Source: an uncultured delta proteobacterium (GTDB taxonomy: Bacteria > Myxococcota_A > Polyangia > Polyangiales > Polyangiaceae). Taken from it: a stretch of 64,000 nt of DNA. The stretch spans positions 1 through 64,000 of the forward strand of contig CAITIQ010000587.1 in assembly GCA_903892415.1 (NCBI GenBank). Reading direction: 5' to 3'. Made by a program: the position numbers and the translations under genes. This document shows, piece by piece, positions 23,949 through 31,962 of this stretch; positions within the stretch are counted from its first letter, which is position 1, and each line of letters begins with the position of its first letter. The notes beneath the pieces were generated by a model. That model was not told the DNA's origin and did no database searches. It saw only the letters and a program-made list of their open reading frames with translations.

Positions 23949-26795
23949 TCAGGGGGTGACGCACAGGCTCAGGGTGTAGCCGGTGATGGTGCCGGAATCG
24001 CTCGATATGCTATCGGAGGCGTTGAGCACCCACGCTCCCGTCGCTGACGTGCCGATGATTGGCATCATCGAGGCCTCGGGTGCAAACACGCCGGTGAACG
24101 GTGCCGTGCCACCAGTGATGCTGTTTGACGCCTGCGAGCTGAAGAAGGTGTTGGTGTAGTTATCAGACGAGCCACCGTTGCCGGAGGTGAGTTCCACCGG
24201 CGCCGCGTTTGGTGCGTCAATGTTGAGGGTGACGTCGCTGTTCCAGGTGTGCTGGATGTTCACACCCACGACGAGGCGCGTCACGTTCCCCATGTCGGGC
24301 ACGTTGATGGTTGAACTCGTCGGCGTGCCGGAGTCGAACGAGGGGGAAGGCAGGCCCATTGCTGAGTACTGCAGCAAGGTCTCACCAGGCCCGCAGCTCA
24401 GGACTGCGCAGCTGTTGGAGCAACCATCGTTGTCGATCATGTTGCCGTCATCGCAGGCTTCACCGGCTTGGATGATGCTGTCGCCGCAACCCGGTTGTGA
24501 AACGGTGACGTACACGAGGTAAGGCAGACCGGTAGCGTCGTCACCGTTCTCGTTGACACGCACGTAGTAGGTCCCAACCGGGACGCTGGCGGCGAAGGCG
24601 TCAACCCCGGGGTTGATCAGCGAGCAAAGGTCTGCACCGTCGTCGTTGTCGGTGCCGAGCTGCACCATGCTCGAGTTGTAGAGACGCACGAAGGAGTCGA
24701 ACCCAGCGGGGCAACCCGAACCGGTCGTGTTGGTCACCTCGATGCGAACGCTCGAGTTGGCGTTGGTCACGTCGAAGCGGAACCAATCGGAGTCCGCCAC
24801 GTAGTTGATTTGGCCCGAGCCGCCGGAGCAAGCCGTGAGCGGCGTTGCTGCACCGAACGAGTCATTCGGCTCGTTCTCTGCGCAGAAATCACCTTCGATG
24901 AAGCACATGTCATCACAGCCGTCGCCGGAGGTCATGTTGCCGTCGTCGCACTCCTCACCAGCCTGAATGATGTTGTCTCCGCAACCTGGCGCGAGCACCA
25001 GGGCCTTGAGGATGTAGGGCGGAATCGTCGCGTTGTTGCCAGACTCCTCGACCTTTAGGAAGTAGGTGCCGGTCGGCAAGTTGCGGGCGAAGTTGTCGAT
25101 CGTCGGGTTGATGAGCGAGCACGAAAGGTTGCCGTCTTCGTCGTCACTGCCAAGCTCAGTCCCGGCCGAGTTGAAGAGGCGGATGATGGTGTTCGCGTTG
25201 GTTGGGCAACCGGCGCCGGTGGTGTTGACCGTCTCGGCGCGAATCGACGAGTTGGGTACGGTGACAACCAGCGAGTAGTAGTCGCCGTCGGCGGTGGGGT
25301 TGATTGCGCCCGTACCACCGTCACAGCCGGCGAGCGGCGTTGCCGAGATGGTGTCGTTGTTCGGCTCAGCTTCGACGCAGTAGTTGCCTTCGACCTCGCA
25401 GGTCGCGCTGCAACCATCGCCAGGTGCGTTGTTGCCGTCGTCACACTCCTCGCCGATTTGCGGGATCGAGTCACCGCAGCCGGGGGCATTGACGTCGACC
25501 TTCAGCACGTAGGGCGGGCTCGTTCCGTTGTTGAGGAAGTCGTCCACTCGGATGAAGTAGGAGCCTGCTGGCAGGTTCTGAGCGAACGCGTCCGGAGCGA
25601 AGGCTTGCTCGGCCGCCGGGTGAATCAACGAACAGCCGTTGATTCCGTCTTCATCATCGCTGCCGAGCTGCGTGCCGGTCGAGTTGAAGAGCGTAATGAC
25701 CGAGTCAAACCCCGCTGGGCAGGTGGTTCCGAGGATGTCGAGAACCTCCGCACGGATGCTAGAGCCCGGTACCGTGACCACCACTTCGTAGTAGTCCTGA
25801 TCGCCCGCAACACTGATTTCACCGGCGCCGCCGTCACAGGTTGTGAGCAGAGTTGCGTCCATGATGGTGTTGTTGGGCTCGCCTTCGGGGCAGTAGTTCC
25901 CCTCGAGCTGGCACATCGAGTCGCAGCCATCGCCGCTCATCATGTCGGAGTCATCACACTCTTCACCGCTCTGAACGGTGCCGTCTCCGCACACCGGGGT
26001 TTCAGTGCAATCATTCTCGCAGCCGTCGCCCGCGACCATGTTCATGTCGTCGCACTCCTCGCCGAGCTGGATGATGCCGTCACCACAGATCGGGGGATTG
26101 ACCGAGATCTCCACCACGTACGAGGAGACCGCGGCAGGTGCGGTGATACGCGCGAAGTACAGCCCTTCAACGGCAACCGAAGCGAGGTCGGTGTCAACCG
26201 TGCCATCGATCACCGGGCACAGGCCCGTCTGCGTCGAGATCTCGAGGTTGAACGGGTCGTAAATGTCGAGCTTGACGGTCGCGTCGGCCGGGCAGCCGCC
26301 CATGCCGTCGGAGATCGCCACGCTGACGGTGCTGCCGAGCGGTGCGAAGAACGAGAAGATGTCGACGTCGTTCAGCGACGAAAGCTCAGCTGTGAAGCCG
26401 AGCGTGTTGTCTTGCAGCGGGTTGGCTGTGTTGAGCGAACCGTTCGGTTCTGTCTCCGGTGGGTAGTTCGGATCGATGGGGCCTCCGCCCGCACCACCAG
26501 CACCACCGCTGCCGCCAACACCGCCGACGCCGCCCATGCCACCGGTAGTTTCGCCACCGCTGCCACCCCCACCAGCGGTTTCTCCGCCGTTACCACCACC
26601 GCCGTCGGTGGTGCTGCCGGCTTCTCCACCCTTGCCGGCTTCACCACCGTTACCAGCTTCACCACCTCCGCCACTCGTGGCGTCTGTGCCGCTGGGACAA
26701 GCCGTGAGGAGGAAAAACAACAAGGCCGGAAGGCTCGCGCGCGCAGACGCGGGTCGTCGCAGCGGACTGGCAACTATCGGAAACAAGGAAGGCAT
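23949..26795 (-). CDS. Large surface lipoprotein with alternating PPC and DUF4215 repeats plus C-terminal P-domain, 948 aa
   Basis: The signal peptide ends in LLTAC (lipobox). A Gly/Glu/Ala-rich linker of about 70 residues follows (repeats of [17 protein letters not shown] type). Then four PPC-like beta domains ('LPAGSYFIRVDD', 'LPTGTYFLKVEE', 'VPVGTYYVRVNE') are interleaved with five Cys-rich repeats of the 'CGD.I.Q.GEECDDGN' type (DUF4215, the myxococcus Cys-rich repeat). Residues ~800-948 match a proprotein-convertase P-domain: 'HTWNSDVTLNIDAPN', 'GTSATGAWVLNASD', 'GTITGYTLSLC'. PPC and P-domains normally accompany secreted proteases, yet no protease domain is present. A role in adhesion, cargo binding or activation of a separate protease is possible. 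A strong terminator follows the gene. Confidence 0.88.
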   Translation of the reverse strand: MPSLFPIVASPLRRPASARASLPALLFFLLTACPSGTDATSGGGGEAGNGGEAGKGGEAGSTTDGGGGNGGETAGGGGSGGETTGGMGGVGGVGGSGGAGGAGGGPIDPNYPPETEPNGSLNTANPLQDNTLGFTAELSSLNDVDIFSFFAPLGSTVSVAISDGMGGCPADATVKLDIYDPFNLEISTQTGLCPVIDGTVDTDLASVAVEGLYFARITAPAAVSSYVVEISVNPPICGDGIIQLGEECDDMNMVAGDGCENDCTETPVCGDGTVQSGEECDDSDMMSGDGCDSMCQLEGNYCPEGEPNNTIMDATLLTTCDGGAGEISVAGDQDYYEVVVTVPGSSIRAEVLDILGTTCPAGFDSVITLFNSTGTQLGSDDEDGINGCSLIHPAAEQAFAPDAFAQNLPAGSYFIRVDDFLNNGTSPPYVLKVDVNAPGCGDSIPQIGEECDDGNNAPGDGCSATCEVEGNYCVEAEPNNDTISATPLAGCDGGTGAINPTADGDYYSLVVTVPNSSIRAETVNTTGAGCPTNANTIIRLFNSAGTELGSDDEDGNLSCSLINPTIDNFARNLPTGTYFLKVEESGNNATIPPYILKALVLAPGCGDNIIQAGEECDDGNMTSGDGCDDMCFIEGDFCAENEPNDSFGAATPLTACSGGSGQINYVADSDWFRFDVTNANSSVRIEVTNTTGSGCPAGFDSFVRLYNSSMVQLGTDNDDGADLCSLINPGVDAFAASVPVGTYYVRVNENGDDATGLPYLVYVTVSQPGCGDSIIQAGEACDDGNMIDNDGCSNSCAVLSCGPGETLLQYSAMGLPSPSFDSGTPTSSTINVPDMGNVTRLVVGVNIQHTWNSDVTLNIDAPNAAPVELTSGNGGSSDNYTNTFFSSQASNSITGGTAPFTGVFAPEASMMPIIGTSATGAWVLNASDSISSDSGTITGYTLSLCVTP

Positions 26796-26955
26796 GAGCA
26801 GACCTCCGTAGACGTGAGTTCAACCGAAGACGGCATCAGGGCTGCCCCCAAACCCGCGCACGACGGGCTTCTTCGGACGAGCCACCGGGCTCGAAGCATA
26901 GGTACTTCAATAACACGGAAGAGCCGTGCAGTGGTCGAAAAGCCTTCGTTCCGGG

Positions 26956-27882
26956 CTAGCTATCGACCCGTGTCGGCAACTCCGGATCAAACCCATCCCG
27001 AAGCTCTTCCACCTCGGCGCTCATGTCGATCTCGACTGTTTCCTCTTGGTTCAAGGTGACGAGCGTGGCGGGCGCCGGCCGCTGAACCGGCGGCAAATTC
27101 AGCGGTCGACTCGGCGTCGGCGGCGGCGTCCCTAGCAGATCCGCTGTCGGTCGGAAGCTTGGACCAGGCGTTTGGGGAACCGGTGGTGACTTCGAAGCCT
27201 GGAGCAGGTCCTCGTACGACGACCGATCGGCCGAGACGGTGGCCTCCTCCGGGGGAGGTCGCGAGGTTGGTCGCTCGTCTTCGACCGAGGGGCGGGAAGA
27301 AGGGGGAGGCGTGACGCGCGGCTGGTTTGGTTGGCGGCTGCTTGGTTGCGAACGGTCGCGGAGTGCCGGAGTTGGCGGCATGTCGACGATCGCGCGCGCG
27401 GACTCGCGTACACCTTCGGGCACTCGAAAAGGCGTTGGAGATCCGTCCGCCAAACGCGAAAAGCTCGAAGAGGAGCTGGACGCCCGCAGTACCGGAATTG
27501 GCGGGCTGGGAGGAATGACGCTCGGCTTGCGTCGCATCACCGGTACGGGCGATACATTGCCTCCGATGGCGTTGCGCGAAAGCGTGCGTGACGTTACGAC
27601 CACGTGCCGTGATTTTCGCTCGACGAAGATCGCTCGGCCAAAGGGGCGCCAACGTGGCTCGATCATCGGTTGGCCTAGCTCTTCGACAAGCCAGCCCACC
27701 AATTCCGCGCCCATCAAGCTGGTGTCGCTGGCCTCCTGAACCACGCCCTCAACGACGCGGTATTGGCTGTTGCGCGTCGCGTACACGCAATCACCGCCCG
27801 AATCAGCGCGCAGGCGATCCTCAAGGTACGCGTCTACCGCGTCGCGTACCAATCGGTCAGCATCGAGCGTGAGGTAGCTCAT
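26956..27882 (-). CDS. Unknown protein with Pro/Ser/Arg-rich C-terminal half, 308 aa
   Basis: I do not recognise a family. Residues 1-105 look folded: 'LTLDADRLVRDAVDAYLEDRL', 'VVEGVVQEASDTSLMGAELVGWLV' and 'RPFGRAIFVERKSRHVVV'. From about residue 110 the chain is low-complexity, dominated by Pro, Ser, Arg and Thr ('RRKPSVIPPSPPIPV', 'RPTSRPPPEEATVSAD'), and probably disordered. It ends with an acidic stretch ('VEIDMSAEVEELRDGFDPE'). There is no signal peptide or membrane segment. Such tails in myxobacteria often sit in polarity or signalling scaffolds, but nothing here fixes a role. It lies between two lipoprotein genes on the same strand. Confidence 0.7.
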   Translation of the reverse strand: MSYLTLDADRLVRDAVDAYLEDRLRADSGGDCVYATRNSQYRVVEGVVQEASDTSLMGAELVGWLVEELGQPMIEPRWRPFGRAIFVERKSRHVVVTSRTLSRNAIGGNVSPVPVMRRKPSVIPPSPPIPVLRASSSSSSFSRLADGSPTPFRVPEGVRESARAIVDMPPTPALRDRSQPSSRQPNQPRVTPPPSSRPSVEDERPTSRPPPEEATVSADRSSYEDLLQASKSPPVPQTPGPSFRPTADLLGTPPPTPSRPLNLPPVQRPAPATLVTLNQEETVEIDMSAEVEELRDGFDPELPTRVDS

Positions 27883-27955
27883 TCAGCGACCTCAATGACA
27901 TCACGTCCGCCCTTGGGTTGCACCCCCGTCGTTTGGTTACCTCTTGCGGGAGACA

Positions 27956-29185
27956 CTACGGGCGCCCGAGCACGAAGAAAGTTGTTACGGGTGTTTCCCC
28001 GGTGGAGGTGGCACCTACCCAGATCCGACCGGCGTCGTCGCTGAACAAGGTCAAATTGGTGTCGGGTTCGCTGAGGGACAAAAGCGTAGACGTCGTACCG
28101 GCCTGCAACGAGCCGCCGGCAGTGGTGTATTCCACCGCGACGACATCCTGGTGAATGTTGCTGGCGTCACTCGGCTGCAGGACCAAGAGTCCGGGCTTGC
28201 TCGCTGAGGGTGGCAACGCTGCAAACGCGTCTCCATAGCCAGCAAACGTCGCGAGTTCCACCGCGTCGAGTGGGAGCGTTCCACCAACGCTCTGAGCTCG
28301 ATACCCGTGAATGGTCTGCGTGTTGAGGACGAAGTCCGTCATGATCGCGAATAGGTTTCCGTCCAGGTCCGCCGTGACTGGGCCAGCCGCTAGCCCAAAC
28401 TCAGCCTCTGCGACGCCCGCGCTCGTTAGGGTTGCTGCACATTCGTCGCTCGCTGCCGCGTACAGCGCGAGCTCCCCGTTGGTGGGACCTTCGATCGCCG
28501 ACAAGCCAGTGTAAAAGAGCCGACCATCGACTGCGGCCATGCCGAAGACGCCGGTTGCCGTCGCCGTTTCCACAGCGTTCGGGCCCAGCGTCAACAGCTC
28601 GCCGACGTTGAAGAAGTCGCTTCCCGAGGTCCAAGCGATGGCTGTGACCGGAACCGAGGCGCAGGCTCGACCTGCCGCTGAGTCAAAGTCCACTGCGTAG
28701 CCTGCGATAAAGGCGTCGGACGGTAGGCCGGTGAGCGCGGTGGTCGTCACCGTTGGTTCGAGCTTTCCTGCCGCGCCGGGAGCCCAGCGCGTCAGCTTCA
28801 CCTGTTGTGGAGTTGACTCGGCGATGAGCGGGCCACCATGACGACCGAACGACGGAATCTCCACGCCGGGTTGCAGCTCCAGCCCATCAGCATCCCAACG
28901 CTCGAGGATGCAGAGTTCCTCCGAGTTGAGCGCAAAGAATTGTGCCGCCGTCGATGGGTTCATGCAGCCCCCGCTCCCACCGTTTCCACCGTTCCCACCG
29001 CCCGAACCACCGGCGCCACCGGAGCCACCCGCGTTGCCCGAACCACCCGCGCCCCCAACCGGGCCGGCTCCACCAGGGATGGCGCCGCCGCTTCCGGTCG
29101 TGTCGGCCTCACCAGTGTCCGAACACGCGGATAGTGACACCCAAAGAAAAACGACGGCTGAAACGGGAGACCTAAGCCGAGTCAT
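27956..29185 (-). CDS. Gly-rich-linker lipoprotein, possible beta-propeller, 409 aa
   Basis: The signal peptide ends LSAC (Cys21). Residues ~30-72 are an almost pure Gly/Ala/Ser linker (GGAGGSGNAGGSGGAGGSGG). The remaining ~330 residues have repeating hydrophobic strand pairs such as 'DGRLFYTGLSAIEG', 'DLDGNLFAIMTDF' and 'DDAGRIWVGATS', which resemble blades of a beta-propeller (D..G.l....). No catalytic motif is visible. The same design, lipobox plus Gly-rich linker plus propeller-like domain, recurs at 60482-62056. It is divergent from the kinase gene, with 213 bp between the starts. Confidence 0.8.
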   Translation of the reverse strand: MTRLRSPVSAVVFLWVSLSACSDTGEADTTGSGGAIPGGAGPVGGAGGSGNAGGSGGAGGSGGGNGGNGGSGGCMNPSTAAQFFALNSEELCILERWDADGLELQPGVEIPSFGRHGGPLIAESTPQQVKLTRWAPGAAGKLEPTVTTTALTGLPSDAFIAGYAVDFDSAAGRACASVPVTAIAWTSGSDFFNVGELLTLGPNAVETATATGVFGMAAVDGRLFYTGLSAIEGPTNGELALYAAASDECAATLTSAGVAEAEFGLAAGPVTADLDGNLFAIMTDFVLNTQTIHGYRAQSVGGTLPLDAVELATFAGYGDAFAALPPSASKPGLLVLQPSDASNIHQDVVAVEYTTAGGSLQAGTTSTLLSLSEPDTNLTLFSDDAGRIWVGATSTGETPVTTFFVLGRP

Positions 29186-29398
29186 ACGACAAGACTTCAG
29201 GCATTCCCCTCGGGAGTCAATGAGCCCGAAATGGCACGACCGCTACCCCTGCTTGGAGCGATGAGAGGAAAAAGGAAGCTGCACGAAGCGAGGAAAACGA
29301 CTGTTGTTGAAAGAGGCGCCACTTGCTTGTTGCGCTTCTCCATCTGATGATCGATTCTCCCGCAGCCACCTCTTCGTGGCCCCTACCTCCTCCCCTCC
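29186..29398. other. Divergent intergenic region between lipoprotein and kinase genes
   Basis: 213 bp without a convincing gene. The part before the kinase GTG is CT-rich (TACCTCCTCCCCTCC at about 29384-29398) and offers no Shine-Dalgarno sequence, so the kinase may have a leaderless or weak start. Promoters for both divergent genes are expected here, but I could not identify them. Confidence 0.4.
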
Positions 29399-31078
29399 GT
29401 GAACAAACCGGCACCCATTGGACCTGGGACCGTCGTAGCTGATCGCTACGACATAAGGCAAAGCCTGGGCAAAGGCGGCATGGGTGAGGTCTTCCTCGCT
29501 TTCGATCGTTCGACCCAGCAGCCAACTGCTCTGAAGGTCGTTCGCGAGGAGTCGCGGATGCCCGGTGACGACGAGGCGCTTCGGCAAGAGCTGCTGCTTG
29601 CTCGCCAAGTGAGCCACCCGAACGTGTGTCGCGTCCATGACCTCTGCCCCAGTCCGTGGGGCCCCATCCTCGTGATGGAGCACATCCCGGGTCAAACGCT
29701 GCACACGCACATCCGTCGCAAAAAAGCGCAAGGTGGCTACAGCTCGGACGAGTTTCGGCAGATCGCCTCGCAGGTTTCGGCTGGTCTCGCCGCTATTCAC
29801 GAACAAGGGCTCGTCCACGGGGATTTGAAGCCTGGCAACGTCATGATCTCCGAGGGCCGGGCGATCATTCTGGACTTTGGTTTTGCGCAGGAGCGCGCGA
29901 GGCTTTCGGCGCGTCGTCCGGGAGCGCCGCCGGATGGTGGAACGCCCAACTACATGTCTCCCGAACGGCTGCGCAACGGCGGTGCTAGCGAAGATGATGA
30001 CGTCTACGCGATGGCCCTCACGCTCTGGGAAATGTGGACCTGCAAGGTTCCGGATCCCGGCGCGCGGCCTCGCGGTAAGACGATGAAAGCTCAGATCATG
30101 TTCGATGTGCCGAGCGGCCTGTCGATCGATGAGGTGCGGCAGATCTTCCGCGGCATGAGTGAGGACCCGCAGCTGCGTCCGCAGGCGCGGCACATGCGCT
30201 TCTTCAACCCCACCCAGCTCACCACAAGCACGGCTCAGCTGCCTCGGCCTCGCTTGGATCCCGGGCCCCCGCCAGGGCGTTCGCAGACACAGACGTTCTC
30301 TCCTGAAGCCCAGTCGATGTTGGTCACGTACGCTTCCAACGCTCCAGAGGTCGTCGGTCAGCTTCTCGCCCTCACCAAACCCCAAATCTCAGTCGGTCGT
30401 CGTGGGGACCAGGACATCGTCGTCACCGAGGCTACAGTCAGCGGTGGACACGCAACGCTACGTTGGCAGTCCGGGTCGTGGATCCTCGATGACCTCGGTA
30501 GCACCAACGGCAGCTACGCGGACCATAGCTATGACCGCAAGCAGCAGGTCACCTTCATGCACGGCGGTGAAGGTCAGGTCGGGGAGTTGCGGCTCAAGCT
30601 CGTAAGCTTCGTGAGTGATGGCCCTCATCACCGGCGAGCACGTCAGTTCCTAGCGAAGCGGGACGGCCTTACAGGGCTGCTCATTCGCGAGCACATGCTG
30701 AAGTCAATCGATGAGGAGGCTGCTTTCGCTGAGTGGGCCGACATGCCCTTTCATCTCGCGCGCTATGAGCTTCGTGGACCCAATCGTCACGTAAGTGATC
30801 GCCCGACCATCCTAGAGATGTTGGCGCTGCGTAAGGCTGCGCAGCGAGTAGTGGAGCTCTCGGAGACGCTTCTCCTCAGTCTTACCCCCGTTGTCGCTGG
30901 TCGGACAGGGCCGCTGAAGTTCGTGGTTTCGATGGTCGGACCTTCGCTTGATGAGGCGAGACACATCGTCGAGCAGGTCGTCTCTCAGGTGCAAGGCATC
31001 ATTCCCGACACGCTGGAACTCGCAGCTGCGTTGGTGAAGGGTGAGCCTGGTCGTCCCGGCCGAACGCTGCTCGACTAA
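29399..31078 (+). CDS. Ser/Thr protein kinase - FHA - degenerate GGDEF protein, 559 aa
   Basis: Domain order: a PknB-like kinase (residues ~15-270), FHA (~325-400), then a GGDEF-like fold (~418-540). The kinase has glycine loop GKGGMGEVF, Lys46, catalytic loop HGDLKPGN (140-147, so HGD rather than HRD) and DFG (159-161). The FHA phosphothreonine-binding domain has 'SVGRRGDQDIVV', 'VSGGHATLRW' and 'GSTNGSY'. The last domain opens with 'RDGLTGLLIREHML', the usual D.LTGL.nR.....l start of a GGDEF domain. The signature site then reads 'AGRTGPLKFVVSMVGPSLDEA' (GPLKF at 504-508), so diguanylate cyclase activity is very unlikely. No transmembrane helix is seen, so this is a cytoplasmic regulator. 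It heads a plus-strand set with a TonB-like and an Omp85-like gene. Confidence 0.92.
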   Translation: MNKPAPIGPGTVVADRYDIRQSLGKGGMGEVFLAFDRSTQQPTALKVVREESRMPGDDEALRQELLLARQVSHPNVCRVHDLCPSPWGPILVMEHIPGQTLHTHIRRKKAQGGYSSDEFRQIASQVSAGLAAIHEQGLVHGDLKPGNVMISEGRAIILDFGFAQERARLSARRPGAPPDGGTPNYMSPERLRNGGASEDDDVYAMALTLWEMWTCKVPDPGARPRGKTMKAQIMFDVPSGLSIDEVRQIFRGMSEDPQLRPQARHMRFFNPTQLTTSTAQLPRPRLDPGPPPGRSQTQTFSPEAQSMLVTYASNAPEVVGQLLALTKPQISVGRRGDQDIVVTEATVSGGHATLRWQSGSWILDDLGSTNGSYADHSYDRKQQVTFMHGGEGQVGELRLKLVSFVSDGPHHRRARQFLAKRDGLTGLLIREHMLKSIDEEAAFAEWADMPFHLARYELRGPNRHVSDRPTILEMLALRKAAQRVVELSETLLLSLTPVVAGRTGPLKFVVSMVGPSLDEARHIVEQVVSQVQGIIPDTLELAAALVKGEPGRPGRTLLD

Positions 31079-31104
31079 CTTCTTGTCGGAACTTGGCTTG
31101 CCTC

Positions 31105-31127
31105 GTTGGTGAGGGGTTTTCACCAAC
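31105..31127 (+). other. Stem-loop between the kinase gene and the next gene
   Basis: A perfect 8-bp hairpin, GTTGGTGA/TCACCAAC with a 7-base loop, lies 26 bp after the kinase stop. No T-run follows, so it may be a Rho-associated 3' end or an RNA-stability element rather than an intrinsic terminator. Confidence 0.5.
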
Positions 31128-31250
31128 CCAAATGCGTTCTATGGCTCCGCCCGCGCACGCGCCATCCCGATGAGACCGCCGCTCCGTTCCACCCCGCCAA
31201 CGTCACCCTCGCCCTATCGATATTTGGGGCGTGGGGGCGGAGAACGTCCA

Positions 31251-31952
31251 GTGCGAGTCCAGGTCATCTTGGCGTTAGTGGCAGCGCTCGTCTTGGTTGC
31301 TGTGCCACTTTACCTTTGGCGCCGACCTCAGCCCGCTTCGTTGCCCTCTGCTGATGCTGCGCCGGCGGGGGCGTCTCCCATCATGCCTCCACCAGTGATG
31401 TCTGGGAGGGATCCAGCGGATCCGTCACCGACGCAGCTGGTCCCGTCGAACTCCAGCCCGAAGGTGGAAGTTGCACCGATCAAGACCCTAAAGTGTCAGA
31501 ACCCAGGGTCGGGAAAAACTCCACCGGAACGTTGCGACGGTGTGCGCTTCTTCGAGGATTCGCTCGCGAGAGCGATTCGGGACAGCGCTTCATGCGCGCC
31601 TGTTAGCAAGTCCGGTTACGTCGTGAGCTTCGTCTTGGAAGCGCATTTCGGAAAGAAGCAAACAAACTTGTTCTTCGGCAAATCCACGACCCTGTCGAAG
31701 AGTCGCCGTCGCGAGCTACTTCGCTGCGTGGAGAAGGCCTTGGCCACACCAGAGTGGGACCGCATCCCGCACCAGCACCAGCGCTATTCGCTCAACGCTG
31801 TGGCAACGTACCCAGCCTCGGTGGATTCGTCTGGCGACGAGAATCGAGTCGAGCCACTCGCGCCGCAAAAGCCATCCAAGCCTGGTGACAAGACCAAGAC
31901 CAAGACCAAGTCCGCACCCAAACAAGCACCCAAGGGTGAAAAGAAAAAGTAG
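31251..31952 (+). CDS. Membrane-anchored protein with AgmX/TonB-like C-terminal domain
   Basis: A single N-terminal transmembrane helix ('VQVILALVAALVLVAVPLYL') is followed by a Pro/Ser/Ala-rich periplasmic linker, a globular region with two Cys ('TLKCQNPGSGK', 'PPERCDGV'), and a domain 'YVVSFVLEAHFGKKQTNLFF', 'RRRELLRCVEKALATPEWDRI'. This recalls the TonB-like or AgmX/PglI C-terminal domains of myxobacteria ('G.V......s......v..Ci...l..w.FP'). That assignment is tentative. The tail is very Lys-rich (KTKTKTKSAPKQAPKGEKKK). I chose the GTG at 31251 because GGAG lies 8 bases upstream; an ATG at 31170 gives 27 more residues. The Omp85-like gene follows 10 bases later. Confidence 0.65.
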   Translation: MRVQVILALVAALVLVAVPLYLWRRPQPASLPSADAAPAGASPIMPPPVMSGRDPADPSPTQLVPSNSSPKVEVAPIKTLKCQNPGSGKTPPERCDGVRFFEDSLARAIRDSASCAPVSKSGYVVSFVLEAHFGKKQTNLFFGKSTTLSKSRRRELLRCVEKALATPEWDRIPHQHQRYSLNAVATYPASVDSSGDENRVEPLAPQKPSKPGDKTKTKTKSAPKQAPKGEKKK

Positions 31953-31962
31953 TCTTGGGCCG

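Noticed and set aside
25458-27059. 533-codon plus-strand ORF
   Set aside because: Antisense of the DUF4215/PPC lipoprotein; no family motifs.
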